The notes beneath the pieces are model-generated. The model worked only from the letters and a program-made list of their open reading frames with translations, was not told the origin of the DNA and ran no database searches. 64,000 bases of DNA from Flavobacterium panacagri (GTDB lineage: Bacteria; Bacteroidota; Bacteroidia; Flavobacteriales; Flavobacteriaceae), in assembly GCF_030378165.1 (NCBI RefSeq), contig NZ_CP119766.1, positions 3,038,001 through 3,102,000 on the forward strand. Direction: 5' to 3'. Positions 24,699 through 33,179 of this stretch are shown here, piece by piece. A program made the position numbers and the translations under genes. Within the stretch, counting starts at the first letter, position 1. The number at the start of each line of letters is the position of its first letter.

Positions 24699-24804
24699 GG
24701 TAGATCTTTTTGCAATTTTACTAAAAAAATACGACAAACCTTTGAAATAGAATAGAAGTACTATTTGAAAGTTTTATACTTTTGAAATCTTAAACTTTGA
24801 ATTA

Positions 24805-24978
24805 ATGAAAGCTTTTAAAATAATAATAATGATTCTTGCAATTTCGGTAGCGCTATATGAGCAGGTTTCAGAAGAAAAAAATATTTACATCATGATTGTT
24901 GCAATTGTGGTTTTTATGTTTGGAATGATGCAGCTGAGCGCTAAAACCCCAAGTAAAAATAACGATAAAGAAGAGTAG
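24805..24978 (+). CDS. Small membrane protein, 57 aa
   Basis: A 57-residue open frame starting MKAFKIIIMILAISVALYEQ, with a second hydrophobic stretch IYIMIVAIVVFMFGMMQL and a polar tail (SAKTPSKNNDKEE). It ends one base before the ATG of the Smr gene (TAG-G-ATG), the tight spacing of a translationally coupled pair. This spacing and the clean two-helix pattern support it as a real gene. Function unknown. Confidence 0.75.
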   Translation: MKAFKIIIMILAISVALYEQVSEEKNIYIMIVAIVVFMFGMMQLSAKTPSKNNDKEE

Positions 24979-24979
24979 G

Positions 24980-25531
24980 ATGCTGGTAAAAGGAGATAAG
25001 GTTTCTGTATTGGATGAAGCTATTAATGGAACAGTAGTTTCTGTGAAAAATAATGAGATTTTGATTGAAACTGAAGATGGATTTTTGATGACATTTTTAG
25101 TCAATGAATTACTTAAGATTCAAGATTCCAGTAATTTAATGAATTCTATTAAAAGAATTAATTTAGATGAAGTGTCAAAAGAGAAAACAGAACCCAAACC
25201 AAGAAGTTTTGTTAAAGAAAAGAAGGAAAAACGAGATGTAGGAGTTCCAGAATTTGATTTGCATATTGAAAAATTAGTACCAAATAAACGTGGGATGTCC
25301 AATTATGATATTTTGACACTGCAGACAGAAACGGCAAAAAGACATATCGAATTTGCGATTCGAAACCGCATTCCTAAAATTGTTTTTATCCATGGTGTAG
25401 GTGAAGGAATTTTGAAAGCGGAATTGGATTTTCTATTAGGAAGATACGACGGAATAGATTTTCAGGATGCCAATTATCAAAAATATGGACTTGGAGCAAC
25501 TGAAGTTTATTTTAGGCAAAACAATAAATAA
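24980..25531 (+). CDS. Smr-domain protein (MutS2-like C-terminal domain)
   Basis: A 183-residue protein. The N-terminus is a small SH3-like beta region (KGDKVSVLDEAINGTVVSVK, about 3-55), followed by a basic linker (EKTEPKPRSFVKEKKEKRD), then an Smr domain (about 90-183): FDLHIEKLV and IVFIHGVGEGILKAEL carry the DLH and HGxGxGxL motifs of Smr nucleases. Smr domains nick or resolve nucleic acids, and act on mRNA in ribosome rescue in some bacteria. Linked to the small upstream membrane gene. Confidence 0.9.
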   Translation: MLVKGDKVSVLDEAINGTVVSVKNNEILIETEDGFLMTFLVNELLKIQDSSNLMNSIKRINLDEVSKEKTEPKPRSFVKEKKEKRDVGVPEFDLHIEKLVPNKRGMSNYDILTLQTETAKRHIEFAIRNRIPKIVFIHGVGEGILKAELDFLLGRYDGIDFQDANYQKYGLGATEVYFRQNNK

Positions 25532-25571
25532 AATAAAATTTAACCTTTTTAAATCGGTTGTTTTTGAAAAT

Positions 25572-25635
25572 AAAAACGTCTGTTTTTCGAAACTGATTTT
25601 AGTATTTAATCAGATAGAAAAACAGACGTTTTTTT
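25572..25635. terminator. Bidirectional terminator
   Basis: Perfect 17-bp arms at 25572-25588 and 25617-25633 (AAAAACGTCTGTTTTTC and complement), with an inner hairpin CTGATT...AATCAG. It lies between the convergent Smr and lipoprotein genes. Confidence 0.8.
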
Positions 25636-25676
25636 GTAGGAATCTAAGAGTTGTTTATAGAATGAAAAACTCTTTT

Positions 25677-26678
25677 TTACAGGTTAGTTTCAAACCTTCC
25701 AAGGAAGAACTCAGTTGGAAGTTTAAAGTTGCTTTTACCTTTTAACATCGTCACATTTCTTAAAGTAACCGTATGGTAGTAAGTGTTTCCTACCAATGTT
25801 GTGGTTACTTCTATTATACCGCTTTTTTCAGCTTCGCCAGTTTGTCCTGTCCAATCTTCTCCAATTGCTGGACTCGCTGGAAAGGTAGTGTTGCAAAAAT
25901 AACTTGAAGAAAAAGAACCACTGTCTTTTGCTACAGCTTTGTAATATAATTTGTTTGTAGTTGTGGTCTGATTTATTAGACCAGTTCTAGGTTTTCCAGT
26001 AGCAGTAACTTCGTTTTTTATTAATTCAGGATCAAGATTATCAAGCATAATAAAAAATGCAGCACTAAAATTATATACTCGATTTAGACCGTTGTTTGTA
26101 CAACGCCCAGCAGTTTCGCTGTCAAATACTAAACTTGCAGGAACATTCGTAGTAGTGCTGAATGTACCAAATGGGTATGTTGGATACGTTTGAGGTTTTG
26201 AGCCAGAAATATCGAAAGTGATATTTTTAAAGCTAATATCGTGGTTGTAACCAGTAAGCTTTGTGCTTCCATCAGCAGCAAGAACTGGATCTTTTTGTGT
26301 TGTATTGATAACAATTTTTCCAGAAGTAGCAATCCATTCATCCGTTACTTTAGGTGTACTAGGTGGAATAATTCCGCAAATATTATCGGATACTAATGCA
26401 CCATCGTATGCTCTGTAAATAGCACGATAGGTTCCCTTTCCTCCAGTAGGAATGTCATATTCGTACTCACCTGTATCTTCTTTTAAGCCAGCATTTGCAG
26501 GCATTTGAAGTAAAAAAGCCTCCTGAGATTTTAATTTATACAATAAAGTGACATCATTATTTTGAGTACAGCTAGTAGGATCAACACTTTCGAAGTTTAT
26601 TTCTTGAACAGTTAAATCTCCGTCATCACATCCATTCAGTAAAAAAGCAAATAATATAAGGGAAGCGTATTTTTTCAT
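25677..26678 (-). CDS. Lipoprotein, 333 aa
   Basis: From the ATG at 26678, MKKYASLILFAFLLNGCDDG (lipobox LNGC, Cys17). Then a beta-rich domain with regular Thr/Ser and Gly (DVTLLYKLKSQEAFLL; GTYRAIYRAYDGALV; TYYHTVTLRNVTMLKG). Several cysteines (TSCTQNN, DNICGI, GRCTNNG, YFCNTT) may form disulfides after export. Not recognised as a named family. The upstream reading extends further but the lipobox fixes the start. Divergent from the cysteine desulfurase gene. Confidence 0.82.
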   Translation of the reverse strand: MKKYASLILFAFLLNGCDDGDLTVQEINFESVDPTSCTQNNDVTLLYKLKSQEAFLLQMPANAGLKEDTGEYEYDIPTGGKGTYRAIYRAYDGALVSDNICGIIPPSTPKVTDEWIATSGKIVINTTQKDPVLAADGSTKLTGYNHDISFKNITFDISGSKPQTYPTYPFGTFSTTTNVPASLVFDSETAGRCTNNGLNRVYNFSAAFFIMLDNLDPELIKNEVTATGKPRTGLINQTTTTNKLYYKAVAKDSGSFSSSYFCNTTFPASPAIGEDWTGQTGEAEKSGIIEVTTTLVGNTYYHTVTLRNVTMLKGKSNFKLPTEFFLGRFETNL

Positions 26679-26733
26679 CGTAAAATTTATTTGGGTCAAA
26701 AATAGTGAAAAAAATGGCAAATGATATTGAAGA

Positions 26734-26760
26734 TTTGACAATTGATATTTCTTAACTTTG
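26734..26760 (+). promoter_or_regulatory. Promoter of the cysteine desulfurase gene, probably leaderless
   Basis: TTTG (26734-26737), a 15-nt spacer, then TAACTTTG (26753-26760). The ATG at 26766 lies only 5 bases past the box, about where transcription should start, so the message may have no leader. The spacer is a little short for the consensus. Confidence 0.45.
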
Positions 26761-26765
26761 CAGTA

Positions 26766-27890
26766 ATGAAAAAAGTATATCTAGATAATGCCTCAACAAC
26801 AGCAATGCGTCCCGAAGTAATTCAGGAAATGACTAGAGTAATGCAAGAGGATTTTGGTAATCCGTCGTCTACACATAGTTTTGGACGCAATGGTAAAACA
26901 ATATTAGAACTTTCAAGAAAAAGTATTGCCAAACATTTAAATTGTACGGCTCAAGAAATTATTTTTACTTCTGGAGGAACTGAAGCCGATAACTGGATTT
27001 TGCGTTCAGCTGTTGAAGATTTAAAAGTAGAGCGAATAATTACTTCAAGAATAGAGCATCACGCTGTTTTGCATACTGTTTGGGCACTTCAAGAAGAATA
27101 CAATATCCAAGTTGATTATGTAAATGTAAATCCAGATGGAAGTTTGGATTTGACCCATTTGTCTAATTTACTTTCAGATGAAAAAAAGACATTGGTTAGT
27201 CTAATGCATGTTAACAACGAAACGGGAACCATTTTAGATTTGGATCGTGTTGGAGTTATCTGCAAACAGTATAATGCTTTATTTCATTCTGATACAGTTC
27301 AGTCTATCGGAAAAACTGAAATTGATCTGCAAAAAACTCCTGTTGATTTTATTTTGGCTAGTGCACATAAATTTCATGGTCCAAAAGGAATAGGATTTGC
27401 TTTTGTTCGAAAAAACTCTGGTTTACAGCCTTTGTTTTTTGGCGGAGAACAGGAAAAAGGACTTCGTGCAGGAACAGAACCGGTTCATCAAATTGCTGGG
27501 ATGGCAAAAGCCTTGTCTATTTCTTATGAAAAACTGGAGGAAGAAAGAGCTTATATTTCCGATATCAAAAATTATCTTATTGAGCAGTTGGAAATTCATT
27601 TTCCCGATTTTAGGATTAACGGAAAAAAAGATGACTTTTATAATATCATCAATATTATTTTGCCTTTTTCATCCGATAAAACTTCAATGCTGCTATTTAG
27701 TTTAGACATGAAAGGAATTGCGGTTTCTAGAGGAAGCGCATGCCAGTCGGGAAGTATTAAACCTTCACATGTTTTAAACGAAATGCTTTCGGAAGCCGAT
27801 TTAAAACTGCCTAATCTCCGAATTTCATTCAGCCATTATAATACCAAAGAAGATATTGATTGGCTTATTGAGAGTTTAAAGGTTGTTTAA
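26766..27890 (+). CDS. Cysteine desulfurase, NifS/IscS family
   Basis: A 374-residue PLP enzyme from the ATG at 26766 (VYLDNASTTAMRPEV). The PLP lysine lies in SAHKFHGPKGIGF (about Lys201), the His stacking on PLP is in RIEHHAVLHT and the active-site cysteine is in SRGSACQSGS (about Cys324) on the flexible loop. It takes sulfur from cysteine for iron-sulfur clusters or tRNA thiolation. No isc or suf genes adjoin it, so it may be a housekeeping or tRNA-thiolation enzyme. Confidence 0.93.
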   Translation: MKKVYLDNASTTAMRPEVIQEMTRVMQEDFGNPSSTHSFGRNGKTILELSRKSIAKHLNCTAQEIIFTSGGTEADNWILRSAVEDLKVERIITSRIEHHAVLHTVWALQEEYNIQVDYVNVNPDGSLDLTHLSNLLSDEKKTLVSLMHVNNETGTILDLDRVGVICKQYNALFHSDTVQSIGKTEIDLQKTPVDFILASAHKFHGPKGIGFAFVRKNSGLQPLFFGGEQEKGLRAGTEPVHQIAGMAKALSISYEKLEEERAYISDIKNYLIEQLEIHFPDFRINGKKDDFYNIINIILPFSSDKTSMLLFSLDMKGIAVSRGSACQSGSIKPSHVLNEMLSEADLKLPNLRISFSHYNTKEDIDWLIESLKVV

Positions 27891-27891
27891 A

Positions 27892-27940
27892 GTTTCAGGT
27901 TTCAGGTTTCACGTTCTGTACAAAACTTGAAACCTGAAAC
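27892..27940. terminator. Hairpin with repeated GTTTCAGG words
   Basis: GTTTCAGGTTTC occurs twice in tandem (27892-27903 and 27899-27910), and its complement GAAACCTGAAAC stands at 27929-27940. Either copy can pair, giving a slippery hairpin between the convergent cysteine desulfurase and Sua5-type genes. The same word occurs at 5865-5882. Confidence 0.6.
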
Positions 27941-27945
27941 AAAAA

Positions 27946-28506
27946 CTATTTACGAATCACTTTTACTTGAGAATCATTCGTTAATTTAATGATCGTAGAA
28001 GATTTTCCGTTGATTTTGTCTTGGTATAAGTTTACGACATAATCTACACCATTGATTATTTCGGGACTAATATCTTTAAAAGCAATTGGTGTTGGCTGTC
28101 CAGAAATATTTGCAGAAGTCGATACCAAAGGTTTTTTCATTCTCTCCATTAATTTGTAACAGAAAGGTTCTTTAACCAATCGAACTCCAAGAGATTTATC
28201 TGCTGCAATAATATTTGGAGCTACATTTCTAGCATCATCAAGAATTAATGTGGTTGGTTTATCTGATAAATCCCAAATTTGCCAAGCAACGTCGGGAATG
28301 TTTTTAAAAACATTGTACATCATTTTTTCTCCATTCATCAAAACAATCATGCTTTGTGTTTCCGCACGCTGTTTCAATTTGTAGATTTTAGCAACAGCTT
28401 CAGCATTAGTAGCATCACACCCAATTCCCCAAACAGTGTCTGTAGGATAAAGAATGATACCGCCATCTTTAATAACTTCGTATGCTTTTATTATTTCTTC
28501 GTTCAT
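27946..28506 (-). CDS. Threonylcarbamoyl-AMP synthase (Sua5/YciO/YrdC family)
   Basis: A 186-residue YrdC-domain protein. ILYPTDTVWGIGCDATN (about 18-34) and IYKLKQR, then PLVSTSANISGQPTPIAF, carry the conserved KRxxx/SxN signature that binds threonine and ATP. The reaction is threonine + bicarbonate + ATP to threonylcarbamoyl-AMP for tRNA t6A37. It lacks the Sua5 C-terminal domain, so it is the TsaC/YciO form. It starts 20 bp after the glycosyltransferase stop, same direction. Confidence 0.92.
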   Translation of the reverse strand: MNEEIIKAYEVIKDGGIILYPTDTVWGIGCDATNAEAVAKIYKLKQRAETQSMIVLMNGEKMMYNVFKNIPDVAWQIWDLSDKPTTLILDDARNVAPNIIAADKSLGVRLVKEPFCYKLMERMKKPLVSTSANISGQPTPIAFKDISPEIINGVDYVVNLYQDKINGKSSTIIKLTNDSQVKVIRK

Positions 28507-28526
28507 TTTTTTGTTTTTTTGTCTGC

Positions 28527-29489
28527 TTATTCGTTGTTTTTTAAATCAAAAACCGTCTCAATCCAATTTTCTAAAGTATATTTTTTATAAATATCTTCTG
28601 GGATTGGTTCGTAAGGAGAGATGAAAAAATCAGCGTCAAATTCTATATTTTCTTCGTCAATGACTAATATGTTTTTGGGATTGTAGAAGTCGTAATTAAC
28701 TATATTCGGATTGGTTGTAATTAATTTTTTTTGCAATCCGATACTTTCAAAAACTCTAAAAGTTAGTCCGTTTTGTTCTTTACGATGAATGTCTAAAAGA
28801 AATTTAGAATCATCTACATATTTATTGACATCATCAATGTGAATGTATTTTGAAATGAATTCGATATTAGGATTGTTACCTTTATTCTTCTTATCATAAA
28901 TAATAATTTTAGAGGTAATTCCTTTTTTGTTCAGTTCATCGGCTATCTTAGCTATAGTTTTAAATCGATTGTCTTTAGAGCTAATATTAAAAACATCATA
29001 TTTAAAAGCTTTTTCTGGATTTAATTCAGATTCGCTGTAAATATAATTGGTGATAAATTTTAAATTATACTTTTCAGAATCTTCTTTTTCGAATGAATAG
29101 ACTTCGTCAAAATTAGGAAGAATCGGAATTATTTTAGGGCAGCGGTAAATATTGTCATTAAAATAAGCAATCGATTTTTTGGTATATTTTTTAAACTTTA
29201 AAATCTCTTTTGGATCAATAAAATCGCCTTTAATCGTTAGAACGACGTCTTGTGTTTCTCCAAGCGCTTCTAAACGGTTATTTATTTCTTTTCCGAAATG
29301 AATATTCTTAATATTTTTTTTAAATAATGCTTTAAGGAAAAAATTATAAATACGATATGAGAAATTAGGGTATTTGTACTTAAAAGTATTAAAATCAATA
29401 TGGTTCACAGTATGGCCTCTTTTTTCTAGAGCTGTAACTATATTATGGTTGTATCCCCAATTATCATGACTAATTATTGTAATTCGCAT
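28527..29489 (-). CDS. CgeB-like glycosyltransferase
   Basis: A 320-residue protein of the CgeB/DUF3880 type GT-B fold. It begins MRITIISHDNWGYNHNIVTALEKRGH, passes VDDSKFLLDIHRKEQNGLTFRVFESIGLQKKLITT (about 235-270, with the nucleotide-binding Glu in RVFE typical of the family) and ends in DFYNPKNILVID and ENWIETVFDLK. The donor and acceptor are unknown. With the neighbouring kinase and GT2 genes it points to an envelope glycan, probably the lipopolysaccharide core. Confidence 0.8.
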   Translation of the reverse strand: MRITIISHDNWGYNHNIVTALEKRGHTVNHIDFNTFKYKYPNFSYRIYNFFLKALFKKNIKNIHFGKEINNRLEALGETQDVVLTIKGDFIDPKEILKFKKYTKKSIAYFNDNIYRCPKIIPILPNFDEVYSFEKEDSEKYNLKFITNYIYSESELNPEKAFKYDVFNISSKDNRFKTIAKIADELNKKGITSKIIIYDKKNKGNNPNIEFISKYIHIDDVNKYVDDSKFLLDIHRKEQNGLTFRVFESIGLQKKLITTNPNIVNYDFYNPKNILVIDEENIEFDADFFISPYEPIPEDIYKKYTLENWIETVFDLKNNE

Positions 29490-29549
29490 TTATGAATAAT
29501 TTTATATTATAAGTTCGTAAAACTAATTAAATTTGCCGAAACAATTTTT

Positions 29550-30317
29550 ATGATTTTCAGATTAAATCAGGAATATGAGAAATCCAAACATATTCTTCTA
29601 GGGTATATTAATTCTTTTGAATCTAAAGGGCAGGATTTTATTGTTGGACAACGAAATAAAATAAAGCTCTTTGATTTAGACGATAAAAAAATTAATGTTA
29701 AGTCTTTTAAAATACCGCATTTAATAAATAAAATTGCCTACAAATATTTTAGAAAATCAAAAGCAAGACGTTCATTTGAGTTTGCAAATAAACTAATTGA
29801 ATTTGGAGTTGGAACGCCAAAACCAATAGCATTTGCCGAATTTTATTCTTTCTTAGGATTGGATAAAAGTTATTATATATGCGAACAATTAGATTGTGAT
29901 TTGACTTATAGAGAGCTGATAGAGGTTGAAAACTATCCAGATCACGACACTATTTTAAGACAGTTTACAAGATTTAGTTTCAACTTACATGAAAAAGGAA
30001 TAGAGTTTTTAGATCATTCTCCTGGAAATACTTTAATTAAAAAAAATGCAGAAGGCAATTACGATTATTTTCTAGTAGATTTAAATCGAATGAAGTTTCA
30101 TAACAGCATGACTTTTGAAATGCGAATGAAAAACCTTAGCAGATTAACTCCTTTAAAGGAAATGATAGAGGTTATGAGTAATGAATATGCTAAGTTATAC
30201 AAAGAAGAATCTGAGCAAAAAATCTTTGATACACTTTGGAAATATACTTCAGATTTTCAAGAAGGTTTTTACAGAAAAAAAAGAATCAAAAAGAAACTTA
30301 AATTTTGGAAGAAGTAA
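29550..30317 (+). CDS. InaA/WaaP-like lipopolysaccharide kinase
   Basis: A 255-residue protein-kinase-fold enzyme of the Kdo/WaaP/InaA group. N-lobe RSFEFANKLIEFGVGTPKPIAF; the catalytic loop FLDHSPGNTLI (about residues 162-172) with Asp and Asn in the HxD...N positions; and FLVDLNRMKF with the metal-binding Asp (about 184). The likely role is phosphorylation of inner-core sugar or Kdo in lipopolysaccharide. The stop overlaps the end of the convergent GT2 gene by 20 bp (30298-30317). Confidence 0.83.
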   Translation: MIFRLNQEYEKSKHILLGYINSFESKGQDFIVGQRNKIKLFDLDDKKINVKSFKIPHLINKIAYKYFRKSKARRSFEFANKLIEFGVGTPKPIAFAEFYSFLGLDKSYYICEQLDCDLTYRELIEVENYPDHDTILRQFTRFSFNLHEKGIEFLDHSPGNTLIKKNAEGNYDYFLVDLNRMKFHNSMTFEMRMKNLSRLTPLKEMIEVMSNEYAKLYKEESEQKIFDTLWKYTSDFQEGFYRKKRIKKKLKFWKK

Positions 30318-31071
30318 GTTCTTTTAATTTTATATATCGAATATAAACGCTGTAAGCATTGAGATAGCAAATTATGATTCCTTTTATACCGTCTAAAAAG
30401 CCTAAACGGATTATAAATTGGTATAAAAATTTATAGGAAGGATGTAAAAACGGCATTAAAAAAGTGGATTTTTGTCCTTTCTTAAACTTTTCGATCGCTT
30501 TTAACGTACCGTAGTTTATCATTTTTAATTTGTAATCGTGATAATTTTTATAAGAGTAATGAATGATTTTGTTTTTCGTTTTCTCTATTGTTCCGTTTAC
30601 CAGCAGTTTTTCATGAACTAATTTTTCTTCTACATAACTGCATTTCGATTTATCAAAAAGCCTGAATATCTTATCTGTCTGCCAGCCGCTGAATAGAAGG
30701 TTTTTATTTTTGAACTTGAAGATTCTGTATGTTAAATAAGCACTTGCTGATTTAGGATTTTGTAATATTGAAATAATCTCAGATTTTAGTTCAGGTGTTA
30801 CTCTTTCATCCGCATCAATAAAAAGTACCCAATTGTAAGAAGCTTGTTGAAGTGCAAAATTACGCTGCGTTGTAAAATTTTCGAATTTGTTTTGAATAAG
30901 GATAACGTTTTTAAAACTGTTTACAATTGCAACTGTTTTATCGTTACTAAACGAATCTACTACAATAATTTCATCTGCAAAATCTAAATTTTCAAGTAAT
31001 GATTTTATGTGTAATTCCTCATTTAAGGTTATTATTAATGCAGATAACTTTTGTTTACTAGAAAAAATCAT
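30298..31071 (-). CDS. Family 2 glycosyltransferase (WaaE-like), first
   Basis: A 257-residue GT-A enzyme. LSALIITLNEELHIKSLLENL (about 9-29) and DEIIVVDSFSNDKTVAI are the nucleotide-binding start, WVLFIDADERVTPEL holds the DxD-type metal site (DADE, about 87), and FSGWQTDKIFRLFDK the acceptor region. It resembles the WaaE/KdtX beta-1,4-glucosyltransferases of the lipopolysaccharide core. Convergent with the kinase gene and divergent from the second GT2. Confidence 0.9.
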   Translation of the reverse strand: MIFSSKQKLSALIITLNEELHIKSLLENLDFADEIIVVDSFSNDKTVAIVNSFKNVILIQNKFENFTTQRNFALQQASYNWVLFIDADERVTPELKSEIISILQNPKSASAYLTYRIFKFKNKNLLFSGWQTDKIFRLFDKSKCSYVEEKLVHEKLLVNGTIEKTKNKIIHYSYKNYHDYKLKMINYGTLKAIEKFKKGQKSTFLMPFLHPSYKFLYQFIIRLGFLDGIKGIIICYLNAYSVYIRYIKLKELTSSKI

Positions 31072-31230
31072 TGGGTGGTACTTGTTATTTTTCTAATGAA
31101 TAACATTCGTTTGAATTTATATTGTGAGCTAAATTACAAACTATTTTTAGAAGTACACAATCGTGGGAAGAATAAGAATAAAGTAAAATAAAAAATTATA
31201 TTTTTGTGTTCAAATAAATTAAAATTTAGC

Positions 31231-31977
31231 ATGGCAATAAGCGGATTGGTTATTACTTTCAATGAAGAAAAAAATATAGGAAAATGTATAGATGCTCTAT
31301 TTAAGGTTTGTGATGAAGTTATTATCGTAGATTCTTTTAGTAAGGATCGTACAGTAGAAATAGCTACAGAAAAAGGGGCTCAAGTTATTCAGCAGGAGTT
31401 TTTAGGAGACGGACCCCAGCGTACGCACGGATTGCCTTTTTGCAAAAACGACTGGATTTTAAATCTGGACGCAGATGAATTCTTGGATAAAGATGCAGCT
31501 GAATTCATTCTTACCAAAAAGTATTTGGAAGGAAATTACGATGCCTTTAGTTTTAGAGTAAAAAACTTTTTAGGAAATAAATTAATTGATTTTTCAGGAT
31601 GGTACCCTGATCATAAGGTTCGTTTCTTTAATAAACAAACAGCTCATCCATCAGATTCTAAGGTGCACCAGAAAGTTGTAACTCAAAACGAGAAAAAGGT
31701 CTCAGTACATATTTTACATTACGGCTGGGATTCTTTGGATCAAATTATTGCCAAAAAAAATCAATATTCAGGATGGCATGCACAGCAATTGTATGATCAA
31801 GGGAAACGAGTAAATGCGTTTAAACCTGTTCTTAACGGATCTGTTGCTTTTATCCGATGTTACTTTTTTAAGAAAGGATTTCTTAATGGTGTAGATGGTT
31901 TGTCCATTGCAATGATTCAAGCTTTTTTCTCTTATATGAAATATGCGAAGCTTATAAAGCTTCAGAAAAAAGAGTAA
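31231..31977 (+). CDS. Family 2 glycosyltransferase (WaaE-like), second
   Basis: A 248-residue enzyme from the ATG at 31231 (AISGLVITFNEEKNIGKCI). VDSFSKDRTVEIATEKGAQV, WILNLDADEFLDKD (DxD near residue 86) and FSGWYPDHKVRFFNK repeat the layout of the neighbouring GT2 gene, to which it is paralogous. The C-terminal part has a membrane-proximal amphipathic stretch (FFKKGFLNGVDGLSIAMIQAFF). A TAttTTTG box lies at 31199-31206. Confidence 0.92.
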   Translation: MAISGLVITFNEEKNIGKCIDALFKVCDEVIIVDSFSKDRTVEIATEKGAQVIQQEFLGDGPQRTHGLPFCKNDWILNLDADEFLDKDAAEFILTKKYLEGNYDAFSFRVKNFLGNKLIDFSGWYPDHKVRFFNKQTAHPSDSKVHQKVVTQNEKKVSVHILHYGWDSLDQIIAKKNQYSGWHAQQLYDQGKRVNAFKPVLNGSVAFIRCYFFKKGFLNGVDGLSIAMIQAFFSYMKYAKLIKLQKKE

Positions 31978-31982
31978 ATAAA

Positions 31983-32026
31983 AAAATCCAAATTCCAGTC
32001 ATATTATAGAAAGGAATTTGGATTTT
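31983..32026. terminator. Bidirectional terminator
   Basis: Perfect 14-bp arms AAAATCCAAATTCC (31983-31996) and its complement (32013-32026), between the convergent GT2 and dapD genes. Confidence 0.8.
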
Positions 32027-32057
32027 AAAAATTGAAAATTTCTATTACTTATCGATA

Positions 32058-32873
32058 TTAAACAGCAACATCGTACTCACGAAGTGCATTGTTTAAAGAA
32101 GTTTTTAAGTCTGTAGATGGTTTACGAGTACCAATGATTAAGGCGCAAGGAACTTGATATTCTCCTGCAGCGAATTTTTTAGTATAACTTCCAGGAATAA
32201 CTACTGAACGAGCAGGAACAAAACCTTTCATTTCAACTGGCTCGTCACCTGTAACATCAATAATTTTAGTAGAAGCAGTTAAACATACGTTAGCACCAAG
32301 AACAGCTTCTTTTCCAACGTGAACACCCTCCACAACGATACAACGAGAACCGATGAATGCACCATCTTCGATAATTACTGGAGCAGCTTGTAATGGCTCA
32401 AGAACACCACCAATACCAACACCACCGCTTAAGTGTACGTTTTTACCAATTTGTGCACAGCTTCCAACAGTTGCCCAAGTGTCAACCATCGTTCCTTCGT
32501 CAACATAAGCACCAATGTTTACGTAACTTGGCATTAAGATAACACCACTTGAAATATAAGCACCATAACGAGCAACAGCATTTGGTACTACACGAATTCC
32601 TTTTGCAGCATAATCTCTCTTAAGTAACATTTTATCGTGATATTCGAAAATACCAGATTCCCATGTTTCCATTTTTTGGATTGGGAAATACATAACCACT
32701 GCTTTCTTAACCCATTCGTTAACCTGCCATTTGTCACCAACTGGTTCAGCAACGCGTAATTTTCCAGCGTCTACCAATTCGATCACTTCTCTAATAGCAT
32801 CTGTAGTTGCAGTTTCTTGTAATAAAGCTCTATTTTCCCAAGCTTGTTCAATTATAGTCTGTAAAGAATTCAT
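32058..32873 (-). CDS. dapD: Tetrahydrodipicolinate N-succinyltransferase
   Basis: A 271-residue hexapeptide-repeat acyltransferase that succinylates (or acetylates) tetrahydrodipicolinate for lysine and meso-diaminopimelate synthesis. The N-terminal domain (RALLQETATTDAIREVIEL; VNEWVKKAVVMYF) is typical of DapD; the left-handed beta-helix spans about 105-245 (PSYVNIGAYVDEGTMVDTWA; GVGIGGVLEPLQAAP; VVEGVHVGKEAVLGANV). Conserved Asp/Glu in EGTMVD and the loop PLQ are as in known DapD. Single gene. Confidence 0.95.
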   Translation of the reverse strand: MNSLQTIIEQAWENRALLQETATTDAIREVIELVDAGKLRVAEPVGDKWQVNEWVKKAVVMYFPIQKMETWESGIFEYHDKMLLKRDYAAKGIRVVPNAVARYGAYISSGVILMPSYVNIGAYVDEGTMVDTWATVGSCAQIGKNVHLSGGVGIGGVLEPLQAAPVIIEDGAFIGSRCIVVEGVHVGKEAVLGANVCLTASTKIIDVTGDEPVEMKGFVPARSVVIPGSYTKKFAAGEYQVPCALIIGTRKPSTDLKTSLNNALREYDVAV

Positions 32874-33179
32874 ACGTTTAAATTTTTGGCAAAGATAGCG
32901 TATTTGTAGAAAAGCAGAAAAGCAAAACGACTTGAATATGTTACAGATTTAACTTTTTGTTTCTTATTTGTAAACTCTCTAGAGTTTTAGTCCCGAAGCT
33001 TCGGGAGTAGATTTTGGAATTTGAAATTTTTGAATTGGATTTTATTTTTTTAACTACCGCTAAAAGTTTTTTTTGTGTCAAAATATGACAAAAGTCAGAT
33101 TTTCTATTTTTTCTTCTCTCTAATTTCGCATCATTGAAAAACATTCCATTCAATACATTAATCATATAAGCAGTAAAAT
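32874..33179. other. Intergenic region of 306 bp
   Basis: Divergent gap between dapD and the PAS gene. It holds a palindrome AAACTCT-CT-AGAGTTT (32973-32988), the palindrome TCCCGAAGCTTCGGGA (32991-33006) that recurs at 11971-12002, and TGTCAAAATATGACA (33076-33090) before a TAATTTCG box (33121-33128). I see no small gene or RNA gene in it. Confidence 0.55.
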
